Assembly (NCBI GenBank): GCA_013140465.1
Contig: JABFST010000228.1
Span: 1 to 5,137, forward strand
Direction of reading: 5' to 3'
Origin: Methylococcaceae bacterium
Lineage (GTDB): Bacteria; Pseudomonadota; Gammaproteobacteria; Methylococcales; Methylomonadaceae
Length of the DNA stretch: 5,137 nt
The number at the start of each line of letters is the position of its first letter. The first letter of the stretch is position 1. Positions 1 through 5,137 of this stretch are shown one piece after another. The position numbers and the translations under genes are program-made. The notes under the pieces were generated by a model. The model searched no databases and had not been told where the DNA came from. It was given only the letters and a program-made list of their open reading frames with translations.

Positions 1-136
1 ACCGCCACAACGCCGACAACAACACTCTGGACCATCTACGCATCCGAACGGGTTTACACGACCGCCAGTGCGCATTACTTAGCCCCCTTTTTATTGCGTT
101 TTGCCACTAAAGCTTAGGCAAAACGCGCACTAGAGA
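1..136. other. Left-edge segment with no supported gene
   Basis: I see no gene that can be named here. On the plus strand two frames are open from the window edge, with stops at 115-117 (frame 1) and 108-110 (frame 3), so the 3' end of a truncated gene is possible, but neither short peptide is recognisable. On the minus strand an ATG at 35-33 would begin MVQSVVVGVVA, which looks like the start of a membrane segment. Another ATG at 75-73 follows a G-rich, Shine-Dalgarno-like run, but its peptide is cysteine- and arginine-rich and less protein-like. The segment is too short to choose between these readings. Confidence 0.3.
96..126 (-). terminator. Stem-loop after the lipoprotein gene, possible weak terminator
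   Basis: Two perfect 10-bp arms, GCGTTTTGCC at 96-105 and GGCAAAACGC at 117-126, flank an 11-base loop. The structure begins 10 bases past the minus-strand stop codon of the glycine-zipper gene, where a transcript-ending or 3'-end-stabilising hairpin is expected. On the minus strand the bases after the stem are A- and G-rich rather than a U-tract, so it does not fit a canonical intrinsic terminator. An mRNA-stabilising or Rho-assisted 3' end is equally possible. Confidence 0.35.
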
Positions 137-532
137 CTACCTGACGATCCGATGCCCACGACCGCTCATGCAGTTGTTATAGGCATTTTTGTATTTTTCT
201 TCGGCACTAAAACCCTTCATTGCACCGCCGCCTAAACCACCCGCTGCCGCACCAATAGCCGCGCCCATGCCCGGACTGCCGGTAAACGCACCGACCACGG
301 CACCGCCCGCAGCACCGACCAATGCGCCAGTACCCGCGCCCACCGCCGTTTCAGTTGCCGTGCCACCTGAGGCTTGACCCGCCAACTGCTTGCACTCAGC
401 CATATCTTGGTTGATACGGTACGCATTCGGATCGTTATAAGAATCTACCGTTGGTGTCCAGCCACCTTGGCTCGCACACGCCGAAAGCAAAATACTGCCG
501 ATTAACACGCTACTGCTTACTATTTTGTTCAT
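137..532 (-). CDS. Glycine-zipper family lipoprotein
   Basis: A 131-residue predicted lipoprotein. Residues 1-18 form a type II signal peptide (Lys3, hydrophobic core, then L16-S17-A18) ahead of the lipidated Cys19. The +2 residue is Ala, not Asp, which in enterobacterial rules favours transfer to the outer membrane. Residues 63-107 are a glycine-zipper region with many GxxxG-type repeats, such as GALVGAAGGAVVG and MGAAIGAAAGG, a pattern seen in outer-membrane and membrane-inserting small proteins. Two further cysteines flank this segment, Cys47 and Cys121. The C-terminal part reads AYNNCMSGRG, a tail I recall from other glycine-zipper proteins. A GAGG Shine-Dalgarno eight bases before the ATG supports the start. 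It lies downstream of the permease on the same strand, but the 86-bp gap suggests a separate unit. The exact function is unknown; an envelope-structural or stress role is inference. Confidence 0.85.
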   Translation of the reverse strand: MNKIVSSSVLIGSILLSACASQGGWTPTVDSYNDPNAYRINQDMAECKQLAGQASGGTATETAVGAGTGALVGAAGGAVVGAFTGSPGMGAAIGAAAGGLGGGAMKGFSAEEKYKNAYNNCMSGRGHRIVR

Positions 533-618
533 ATCGATTACCTCAAGAATGATTGTTACAATTTATCAATTTTCAATGTGTTCATGAACCGCCGATGTAG
601 CCAACGGCAGACACAAAC
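533..618 (-). promoter_or_regulatory. Upstream region of the lipoprotein gene
   Basis: This gap between the permease stop and the lipoprotein start should hold the lipoprotein's leader and probably its promoter. The minus strand shows GAGG at 544-541, eight bases from the ATG, a good ribosome-binding site. Upstream it is AT-rich, with TTGAAA, TTGATA and a GATAAA -10-like hexamer, but no -35/-10 pair at 16-18 bp spacing stands out, so I assign no promoter. A perfect 10-bp palindrome, GTTCATGAAC, lies at 580-589. A small imperfect hairpin at 591-608 (GCCG/CGGC outer pairs, one mismatch, four-base loop) sits just past the permease stop without a U-tract. Confidence 0.45.
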
Positions 619-3102
619 TTACCCATCCCTTAACACGCGCAAAGGCGATTTGTTCAGCACATCCCTAACACCCCAACAGCCTACCGCACCCACAAAAACA
701 GCCCCAATCACAGGCACAATCGCCCATAAATAAAAGCTGGGGTGGAAAGCCATATTCATGACCCGCGTATACAGGGCATAAGTAATGGCTTCGGACATCG
801 CCACCGCCAATACCCCTGATATAAGGCCCAAAACGCCAAACTCAATGATATGGCTAACATTTAACAGCGAACGTTTAGCTCCCAAGGTGCGCAACACCGC
901 ACCCTCATAAATCCGGCTGTCCAAACTCGCATAAACGGCGGCAAATAATACCGTAAAACCTGCCATTAACGCGAAATAGAGCAGATAATTGATCGCAAGC
1001 GTCAATTGTGCCAGCAAAGTTTTAATTTGCAGCAAAATGGCATCGACCTCCAAAATCGTAATGCTAGGATAGCGTTTTGCCAAACTGTTCAAGAGTATTT
1101 TTTGATCCTTAGACAAATAAAAACTCGTCAATAAAGTGCTAGGGTAGGCATCCAAAGTGCCGGGTGAAAAAATCATATAAAAATTGGGCTTCATCGTATC
1201 CCAACGCAAAGCGCGGATATTGGCTACCGTCGCCTCCAACTGTTCACTGCCCACCGTAAACCTGAGGCGGTCGCCCACCTTAATGTTCAGGTTTTCCGCC
1301 AATTTCTGCTCTACCGATACCAAACCCTTTTGCGCTGTCTGCCACCACGCACCCGCGACCAGCTTGTTTTCGTCAGGCAGTTGTTGCGTCCACGTCAGGC
1401 TTAATTCGCGTTGGGTGGCACGTTCGCCCTGGCTGTCTTTGCTGACAATTTTTTGCACAGGGGTTTGGTTAATTTCCACCAAGCGTCCGCGCACCACCGG
1501 AAAAAAAGCACTGCCAGCAATGTGCTGCTGTTGCAGTTCTTGCTTAAAAGCCACTTGTTGGTCAGGCACAATATTCAGCACGAAATGGTTAGGTGCATTG
1601 TCAGGCAACTGCTGCTGCCAATTGTCCACCAACTCCGTGCGCACCGCAAAACTCAGCACCATCGCCACTAAGGTCAGACTAAACGCCAACATTTGGCTGA
1701 CACTGGCGCGGCTGTCACGCACCAAGCCTTGCACACCCAAACGCCAGCTTAAACGCAGCGACGGCAAAGCCCTACGCAACACTTGCAACAGCGCATAGAC
1801 CAAAACCCCCAACACCAACAAAGCCAGCAAACCCACACCTAAAATCGTCCCCGTCAGCTTAAGGTCATCCGTGTAGTTCCACACCAATACGCCAATAATC
1901 GCAATCGCCAAGCCATACACCAACCACGCACTGCTAGGCAAAGGAGCCAACTCGCGGCGCAACACGCGTAAGGGCGAAACATGCTTTAGGCGCAATAACG
2001 GCGGCAGCGCAAACCCCAGCAACACCGCCAAACCAATGACAAAACCGAACCACACCGCGCTAATATGCGCGGCAGCAACATGGGGTGGTAACAAATCCCT
2101 AAGCACATAAAACAAACCCGCCTGGGCCAGCCAACCCAACGCACAACCCAACGCACTTGCCGCCAAACCCAACACCAAAAACTGGCTACCATAAAGCCAC
2201 AATATTTCCTGCTGTTTACAGCCCAAACAACGCAGCAATGCCGTCGCATTAAAATGGCGTTCACTATAACGGCGTGCCGCCATTGCAATCGCCACCCCTG
2301 CAATCAACACCACCATAATGCTCGACAAGCCCATATAACGCTCGGCACGCGTTAAGGCTGAACCTAATTCCGGGCGGTCTTCATGGATATCCAACACCCG
2401 TTGCGAGGGGTTTAAGCGCGGCTTTAACCACGACTTAAACGTGTCCAAAGCCACCGCATCGCCTTTAAACTGGAAAAAATAATGGACATGGCTACCCGGT
2501 TGCACAATACGCGTGGCTTGCAAATCGGCCTCATGGATCAGCACGCGCGGCGAAAAACTAAAAAAATCACCTTGCTTGTCGGGTTCATAGGTCAAGATGC
2601 GGCTAATCGTCAGGGCTTTTTCACCCACCGTCAGCGTATCGCCCAACTTCAGCTTTAATGCCGCTAAAATGCGTTTTTCCAACCACACCGTCCCTGCGTC
2701 CGGCCCCTGATAACTGACCGTTTCTTGGGCGAAATCAGTCGTCACTGTTTTTAAATGTCCGCGCAACGGATAACCGCTGCTAACCGCTTTAACACTGGCG
2801 AGCAACATTTCGTCATGCTCAATTAACACACTAGAAAATTCTACTGTACGCGCGGATGCCAACTGCAATTCCATCGCTTTCGCCAACCACTCGGTAGGCA
2901 CGGGCCTAGGACTGGCAACCACCAAATCCGCCGCCAAAAACTCGGCGGTTTGTTCGTTCATCGTGCGCTGCAAACGGTCTGAAAACAACGCAATCGCCGT
3001 CGAACTAGTGACCGCGATAATTAAAGCCGCCAGCAAAATCGTCAGTTCCCCCGAACGGCTATCACGCCACAACAAGCGCAAGGCCAAATTAAAACGGCTC
3101 AT
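619..3102 (-). CDS. ybbP: YbbP-type FtsX-family ABC transporter permease
   Basis: An inner-membrane subunit of about 827 residues that should pair with the adjacent ATPase. The order is TM1 at about 19-40, a large periplasmic domain (about 45-245), an FtsX-like block of three helices (about 257-370), two central helices (about 391-442), TM7 at about 468-487, a second periplasmic domain (about 490-695), and a C-terminal FtsX block (helices near 701-726, 750-775 and 789-812). This gives ten helices, as in the YbbP family. Family-like stretches include LRCLGCKQQEI, WDTMKPNFYMIF, LRTLGAKRSLL and the C-terminal SPLRVLRDG. I place the start at 3102 because its ATG overlaps the ATPase stop as ATGA. 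The ATG at 3141 would add 13 residues and lie inside the ATPase gene. Length is close to E. coli YbbP (about 800). These proteins act as mechanotransmission or extraction machines rather than classic importers; the substrate cannot be read from sequence. Confidence 0.92.
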   Translation of the reverse strand: MSRFNLALRLLWRDSRSGELTILLAALIIAVTSSTAIALFSDRLQRTMNEQTAEFLAADLVVASPRPVPTEWLAKAMELQLASARTVEFSSVLIEHDEMLLASVKAVSSGYPLRGHLKTVTTDFAQETVSYQGPDAGTVWLEKRILAALKLKLGDTLTVGEKALTISRILTYEPDKQGDFFSFSPRVLIHEADLQATRIVQPGSHVHYFFQFKGDAVALDTFKSWLKPRLNPSQRVLDIHEDRPELGSALTRAERYMGLSSIMVVLIAGVAIAMAARRYSERHFNATALLRCLGCKQQEILWLYGSQFLVLGLAASALGCALGWLAQAGLFYVLRDLLPPHVAAAHISAVWFGFVIGLAVLLGFALPPLLRLKHVSPLRVLRRELAPLPSSAWLVYGLAIAIIGVLVWNYTDDLKLTGTILGVGLLALLVLGVLVYALLQVLRRALPSLRLSWRLGVQGLVRDSRASVSQMLAFSLTLVAMVLSFAVRTELVDNWQQQLPDNAPNHFVLNIVPDQQVAFKQELQQQHIAGSAFFPVVRGRLVEINQTPVQKIVSKDSQGERATQRELSLTWTQQLPDENKLVAGAWWQTAQKGLVSVEQKLAENLNIKVGDRLRFTVGSEQLEATVANIRALRWDTMKPNFYMIFSPGTLDAYPSTLLTSFYLSKDQKILLNSLAKRYPSITILEVDAILLQIKTLLAQLTLAINYLLYFALMAGFTVLFAAVYASLDSRIYEGAVLRTLGAKRSLLNVSHIIEFGVLGLISGVLAVAMSEAITYALYTRVMNMAFHPSFYLWAIVPVIGAVFVGAVGCWGVRDVLNKSPLRVLRDG

Positions 3103-3788
3103 AACAGTCGCCCCGCATCCAATTGCAAAGTGCGCTGGCAACGCGCCGCCAAACTGGCATCGTGAGTGACTAAAATTAAGGTCGTATGATGTTCAAGGTT
3201 TAGCTCAAACAACAAATCGGTAATTTTCGCGCCCGTCTTGCTGTCCAAATTGCCCGTAGGCTCGTCCGCAAACAAAATCGCGGGCTGTGCCACAAATGCC
3301 CGCGCCAACGCCACACGCTGCTGCTCACCGCCCGACAACTGCTTAGGCGTGTGCGTTAGCCGCTGCGCCAAACCCACACGCCCCAACAACGCCACCGCTT
3401 TGGCCTTAGCATCCTTATCGCCGCGCAACTCCAAAGGCAACATCACATTTTCCACCGCCGTCAGCCCCGGCAACAGCTGAAAAGACTGGAACACAAAGCC
3501 AATCAGCTCATTGCGCATAGCCGCCCTGCCGTCCTCATCCATCGCCGTAATCGCCTTGCCATTAATCGCAATCGTGCCAGAACTGGGCGTATCCAAGCCC
3601 GCCAACAAACTGATTAAGGTCGATTTGCCTGAGCCGGACTCACCAATAATCGCAATACTTTCACCGGATTTGATTATCAAATCTATCGATGACAAGATAT
3701 GCAGTTTTCCTTCAGATGTTTCTACTGATTTGCCTAAGTTTTTTGTGGCAATAACGTGGTTTTCGGGGTGTTTGACTTGAGTTTGCAT
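3099..3788 (-). CDS. ybbA: YbbA-type (LolD-like) ABC transporter ATP-binding protein
   Basis: A cytoplasmic ATPase of 229 residues from the ATG at 3788. All nucleotide-binding motifs are intact: Walker A GESGSGKST (49-57), Q-loop FQSFQLL with Gln101, signature LSGGEQQ (151-157), Walker B ILFADEP (171-177, catalytic Glu176), D-loop GNLD (179-182) and switch His209 in LVTHD. The FADEPTGNLD stretch is typical of the MacB/LolD/FtsE/YbbA group, which drives FtsX-type permeases. Length matches E. coli YbbA (228). The reading frame stays open upstream to an ATG at 3878, but that version overlaps tesA antisense by nearly 90 bases and adds 30 residues without family resemblance. The chosen start has a weak TTTAGG ribosome site four bases away; an ATG at 3818 is a less likely alternative. 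The stop overlaps the permease start (ATGA), implying translational coupling in one operon. Confidence 0.93.
   Translation of the reverse strand: MQTQVKHPENHVIATKNLGKSVETSEGKLHILSSIDLIIKSGESIAIIGESGSGKSTLISLLAGLDTPSSGTIAINGKAITAMDEDGRAAMRNELIGFVFQSFQLLPGLTAVENVMLPLELRGDKDAKAKAVALLGRVGLAQRLTHTPKQLSGGEQQRVALARAFVAQPAILFADEPTGNLDSKTGAKITDLLFELNLEHHTTLILVTHDASLAARCQRTLQLDAGRLL
3667..3683. promoter_or_regulatory. 17-bp perfect palindrome inside ybbA, candidate operator
   Basis: GATTTGATTATCAAATC reads the same on both strands, with 8-bp arms around a single central base. It lies within the ybbA coding sequence about 106-122 bases upstream of the tesA start, where the tesA promoter region must be because the genes abut head to head. 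The half sites TTGAT and ATCAA match those of an FNR/CRP-family box, but that box needs four bases between them and here there is one, so I do not call FNR. It may be chance within codons. Confidence 0.25.
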
Positions 3789-3792
3789 AATG
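3786..3792. other. Head-to-head start codons of ybbA and tesA
   Basis: CATAATG holds the ybbA start (complement of 3786-3788) and the tesA start (3790-3792) with one base, 3789, between them. The tesA frame has a TGA at 3778-3780 and no ATG, GTG or TTG between that stop and 3790, so tesA cannot start further upstream at a standard codon. Its ribosome site is weak (TTGAG at 3777-3781). Leaders and promoters of both genes must therefore overlap the opposite gene's coding sequence, unless translation starts downstream of one of these codons. Confidence 0.75.
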
Positions 3793-4413
3793 CCTAAATT
3801 TATATTTTTCGTGATCATTTCATTAATGTCCCTGTCTACGATGGCAGAACCCGTCATCGTCGTACTGGGCGACAGCATCAGTGCCGGTTATGGCCTAGAT
3901 GTAAAAGACGCTTGGGTTACTTTACTCCAGAAAAAACTGCTGGCAAGCAAACACCCACACCGCATCAGCAACGCCAGCATCAGCGGCGACACCAGTGCCG
4001 GCGGACTAGCGCGTATAGATGCCATCTTAGCCCGCGACCAACCCGCAATCGTGCTGCTGGAACTCGGGGCCAACGATGGCTTGCGCGGCTTATCGCCCAC
4101 GCAAATGAAGGCCAATCTGGCCGAAATTATCCGGCGCAGCCAAAAAATCGGCGCGAAAGTCTTATTGTTGGGCATGAAAATCCCCCCCAATTATGGCAAA
4201 CGCTATATAGACCTGTTTTACAACGTGTATCCGCAACTGGCTAAAGAGCTGGACATTCCCTTAGTCCCGTTTTTACTGGAAGAAGTTGCCCTCGACAAAA
4301 ACTTAATGCAAGCTGACGGACTGCATCCTAATGCCCTAGCCCAACCCTTACTGGCCCACAAAGTTGAGCCTTATCTTTTACCCTTACTTAAACTAAACGA
4401 GACTGACCGATGA
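3790..4413 (+). CDS. tesA: TesA-like periplasmic SGNH lysophospholipase/thioesterase/esterase
   Basis: A 207-residue secreted SGNH hydrolase that should cleave acyl esters and thioesters (arylesterase, lysophospholipase L1, thioesterase I type). A short signal peptide, MPKFIFFVIISLMSLSTMA, ends near Ala19, so the mature enzyme is periplasmic. The family blocks are all present: GDSISAGYG with nucleophile Ser29, NASISGDTSAGG with oxyanion Gly66, ELGANDGLRG with Asn95, and DGLHPN with Asp176 and His179. These correspond to mature E. coli TesA Ser10, Gly44, Asn73, Asp154 and His157, allowing for the signal peptide and a three-residue insertion before block II. PANYG-type loop residues appear as PPNYGKRY (132-139). 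It is divergent from ybbA-ybbP, the same arrangement as in E. coli, and its stop overlaps the next gene's start (ATGA). A second internal ATG at 3826 would remove most of the signal peptide and is unlikely to be the main start. Confidence 0.95.
   Translation: MPKFIFFVIISLMSLSTMAEPVIVVLGDSISAGYGLDVKDAWVTLLQKKLLASKHPHRISNASISGDTSAGGLARIDAILARDQPAIVLLELGANDGLRGLSPTQMKANLAEIIRRSQKIGAKVLLLGMKIPPNYGKRYIDLFYNVYPQLAKELDIPLVPFLLEEVALDKNLMQADGLHPNALAQPLLAHKVEPYLLPLLKLNETDR
3799..3804 (-). promoter_or_regulatory. Candidate -10 hexamer for ybbA-ybbP
   Basis: On the minus strand this reads TATAAA, five of six matches to the sigma-70 -10 consensus, inside the 5' coding region of tesA. It ends 10 bases before the ybbA ATG, so a transcript from it would start only a few bases before that codon and be nearly leaderless. 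No good -35 element is visible at 16-18 bp. The site may simply reflect the AT-rich signal-peptide codons of tesA. Confidence 0.2.
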
Positions 4414-4838
4414 CCGCATTAACCTTAAAACAAGCCAACCTGATAATCAACACGGCAGTCCATGTGGCACGCGAACTCAACCTCGCCCCGCTGACCGTCG
4501 TGGTGCTGGATGCCGCAGGACATGTTAAGGCATTGCAACGCGAAGACGGCGCGAGCATGATTCGGCAGCAAATCGCCACCGCCAAAGCCTGGGGCGCCGT
4601 CAACATGGGTGTATCATCACGCAGCTTAGCCGCCGTAGCCCTGCAACGCCCTGACTTTATGAACGCCCTGATCGACGTGGCGGACGGCAAAATCATGCCT
4701 GTCCCCGGCGGCGTTTTAATTCGGGATGCCGACAACAACCTCATTGGCGCCGTCGGCATTAGCGGCGACGTCTCCGACCAAGACGAACGTTGCGCGATTA
4801 CAGGCATAGAAGCCGCAGGATTTTTTGCGGGCATTTAA
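4410..4838 (+). CDS. GlcG/HbpS-family (haem-degrading/DUF336) protein
   Basis: A 142-residue cytoplasmic-type protein without signal peptide or membrane segment. It matches the GlcG/HbpS fold family: an N-terminal helix (residues 5-24), the strand and turn VVVLDAAGHVKALQREDG (30-47), a helical middle with KAWGAVNMG (59-67), and the characteristic C-terminal PVPGGVLIRDADNNLIGAVG (97-116) followed by GISGDVSDQDERCA. Length fits the family (about 130-150). Some members bind haem or cobalamin-like cofactors, and others sit in glycolate or propanediol-type operons; for many the reaction is unknown, so I give no symbol. The ATG overlaps the tesA stop as ATGA and there is no strong Shine-Dalgarno, so translation is probably coupled to tesA. 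The single Cys128 is near the C terminus. Function in this setting is not established. Confidence 0.88.
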   Translation: MTALTLKQANLIINTAVHVARELNLAPLTVVVLDAAGHVKALQREDGASMIRQQIATAKAWGAVNMGVSSRSLAAVALQRPDFMNALIDVADGKIMPVPGGVLIRDADNNLIGAVGISGDVSDQDERCAITGIEAAGFFAGI

Positions 4839-4898
4839 GCCCAACCCGCCGCACCAAACTAACCACACCTGCCAACGTAGCGGTGAAAGATTCATGCA

Positions 4899-4937
4899 GG
4901 AGAGGCATTAGCCCAACGATAAGGCTAATGCCTCTCC
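4899..4937. repeat. Perfect 15-bp inverted repeat (hairpin) after the tesA operon
   Basis: Arms GGAGAGGCATTAGCC (4899-4913) and GGCTAATGCCTCTCC (4923-4937) pair perfectly around a 9-base loop. It lies 60 bases past the GlcG/HbpS stop codon. As RNA it would be a very stable stem. Neither strand shows a U-tract straight after the stem (plus strand continues CACAAAACTTT), so a canonical intrinsic terminator is not supported. A dispersed REP-like palindrome or a 3'-end stabiliser fits better. Further copies in the genome cannot be seen from this window. Confidence 0.7.
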
Positions 4938-5000
4938 CACAAAACTTTAAAATCAATCGCTCAAAAAAAGCAAGGTAACTATTCAGCATCCGGCGCACAA

Positions 5001-5060
5001 CAGCCGTTCCCTGAGCGGAACAGCCGTTCGCTGAGCGGAACAGCCGTTCGCTGAGCGGAG
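5001..5060 (+). repeat. Three tandem 20-bp units, each a mini-hairpin
   Basis: Three abutting 20-bp copies occupy 5001-5020, 5021-5040 and 5041-5060. Copy 2 reads CAGCCGTTCG then CTGAGCGGAA; copy 1 differs only at its tenth base (C for G) and copy 3 only at its last base (G for A). In each copy CCGTTC can pair with GAGCGG six to eight bases later around a three-base loop (six pairs, one G-U on the plus-strand RNA). The copy 1 change falls in the loop, so pairing is kept. The repeats abut without spacers, so this is not a CRISPR array. Confidence 0.85.
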
Positions 5061-5095
5061 TCGAAGCGAACAAACCGGCTTCGACTCCGCTCAGC
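5050..5095. repeat. 18-bp perfect inverted repeat of the CTGAGCGGAGTCGAAG type
   Basis: Arms GCTGAGCGGAGTCGAAGC (5050-5067) and GCTTCGACTCCGCTCAGC (5078-5095) pair perfectly around a 10-base loop. The left arm begins inside the third tandem unit, so the two structures share sequence and compete for folding. I recall this core (TTCGACTCCGCTCAGC and its complement) as a widely dispersed intergenic palindrome in several bacterial phyla, which I cannot verify here. No U-tract follows on either strand, so a classic terminator is not supported. Confidence 0.75.
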
Positions 5096-5137
5096 CTACG
5101 GTAAATTTGACTTATTAGAAGTCGCTCTGAATAGTTA

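Larger units (their letters stand above)
4976..5137. mobile_element. MITE-like block bounded by 11-bp inverted repeats
   Basis: TAACTATTCAG at 4976-4986 is the exact reverse complement of CTGAATAGTTA at 5127-5137, the last bases of the window. Between them lie three tandem 20-bp units and an 18-bp inverted repeat, with no coding sequence. Size (162 bp), terminal inverted repeats, internal structure and intergenic position are typical of a small non-autonomous element. Both ends carry TA, compatible with a TA target as used by IS630/mariner-type elements, but the right flank is outside the window, so target duplication and the true boundary cannot be tested. The match could also extend beyond the window. 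Confidence 0.4.

Noticed and set aside
189..377. Pro/Ala-rich plus-strand open frame opposite the lipoprotein gene
   Set aside because: The Pro-Ala pattern is simply the complement of Gly/Ala codons in the glycine zipper; no start signal supports it.
1184..1798. A 204-codon plus-strand open frame opposite the permease
   Set aside because: It lies wholly antisense to the well-supported permease and its translation is rich in Ser, Cys, Arg and Thr with no recognisable domain, as expected of a shadow frame.
3103..3141. Thirteen-residue N-terminal extension of the permease from an upstream ATG
   Set aside because: The ATG at 3102 makes a 4-bp ATGA overlap with ybbA and begins directly with the family-like MSRFNLALRLLWRD; the extension lies inside ybbA and resembles no leader.
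3670..3680. FNR binding site
   Set aside because: TTGAT and ATCAA half sites are separated by one base instead of the four required by the FNR consensus.
3772..3800. Promoter-like TTGACT and TAAATT pair at 17-bp spacing on the plus strand
   Set aside because: It would start transcription inside tesA after its ATG, leaving only internal start codons and removing most of the signal peptide, so it is not a plausible main tesA promoter.
3789..3878. Thirty-residue N-terminal extension of the ATPase
   Set aside because: It is antisense to the tesA signal peptide and catalytic block, has no family resemblance, and the shorter form matches the usual YbbA length.
5001..5060. CRISPR array
   Set aside because: The 20-bp copies abut without spacers and no cas gene is nearby.
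4798..5073. A 91-codon minus-strand open frame across the repeat region
   Set aside because: It is built from the inverted and tandem repeats plus the antisense end of the GlcG/HbpS gene; no ribosome site or domain supports it.

Overview
The window looks like ordinary chromosomal DNA from a Gram-negative bacterium, most likely a gammaproteobacterium. The evidence is a divergent tesA / ybbA-ybbP block arranged as in Escherichia coli, a signal peptide on the TesA-like enzyme that implies a periplasm, and a lipobox-bearing glycine-zipper lipoprotein. Coding sequence has moderate GC with mixed codon use (many TTA as well as CTG and CGC codons). I cannot place it to genus from the sequence alone.

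Layout. Positions 1-136 hold no gene I can support, apart from a perfect 10-bp stem-loop just beyond the lipoprotein stop. On the minus strand, reading from right to left, come an ABC ATPase of the YbbA/LolD type (3788 to 3099), its FtsX-type permease of the YbbP type (3102 to 619, 4-bp ATGA overlap with the ATPase), an 86-bp gap, and a small glycine-zipper lipoprotein (532 to 137). On the plus strand, a TesA-like SGNH lysophospholipase/thioesterase (3790-4413) is followed, again with a 4-bp ATGA overlap, by a GlcG/HbpS-family protein (4410-4838). The tesA and ybbA start codons are separated by one base, so the promoters and leaders of the two divergent units must lie inside each other's coding sequence.

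Positions 4839-5137 carry no convincing gene but are dense in repeats. There is a perfect 15-bp inverted repeat (4899-4937), then a block bounded by 11-bp inverted repeats (4976-4986 and 5127-5137). The block contains three tandem 20-bp units, each able to fold into a small hairpin, and the last unit merges into an 18-bp perfect inverted repeat. It resembles a small non-autonomous (MITE-like) element or a dispersed intergenic repeat.

How the genes fit together. YbbA and YbbP should form an inner-membrane type VII ABC machine with a periplasmic portion, and TesA is a periplasmic hydrolase of acyl esters and thioesters. The conserved neighbourhood supports a shared job in handling hydrophobic or acylated compounds at the membrane. 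The coupled GlcG/HbpS gene is the least expected member of the cluster. No novel defence, CRISPR or phage system is visible. The most unusual material is the repeat cluster at the right edge and the 1-bp divergent junction.
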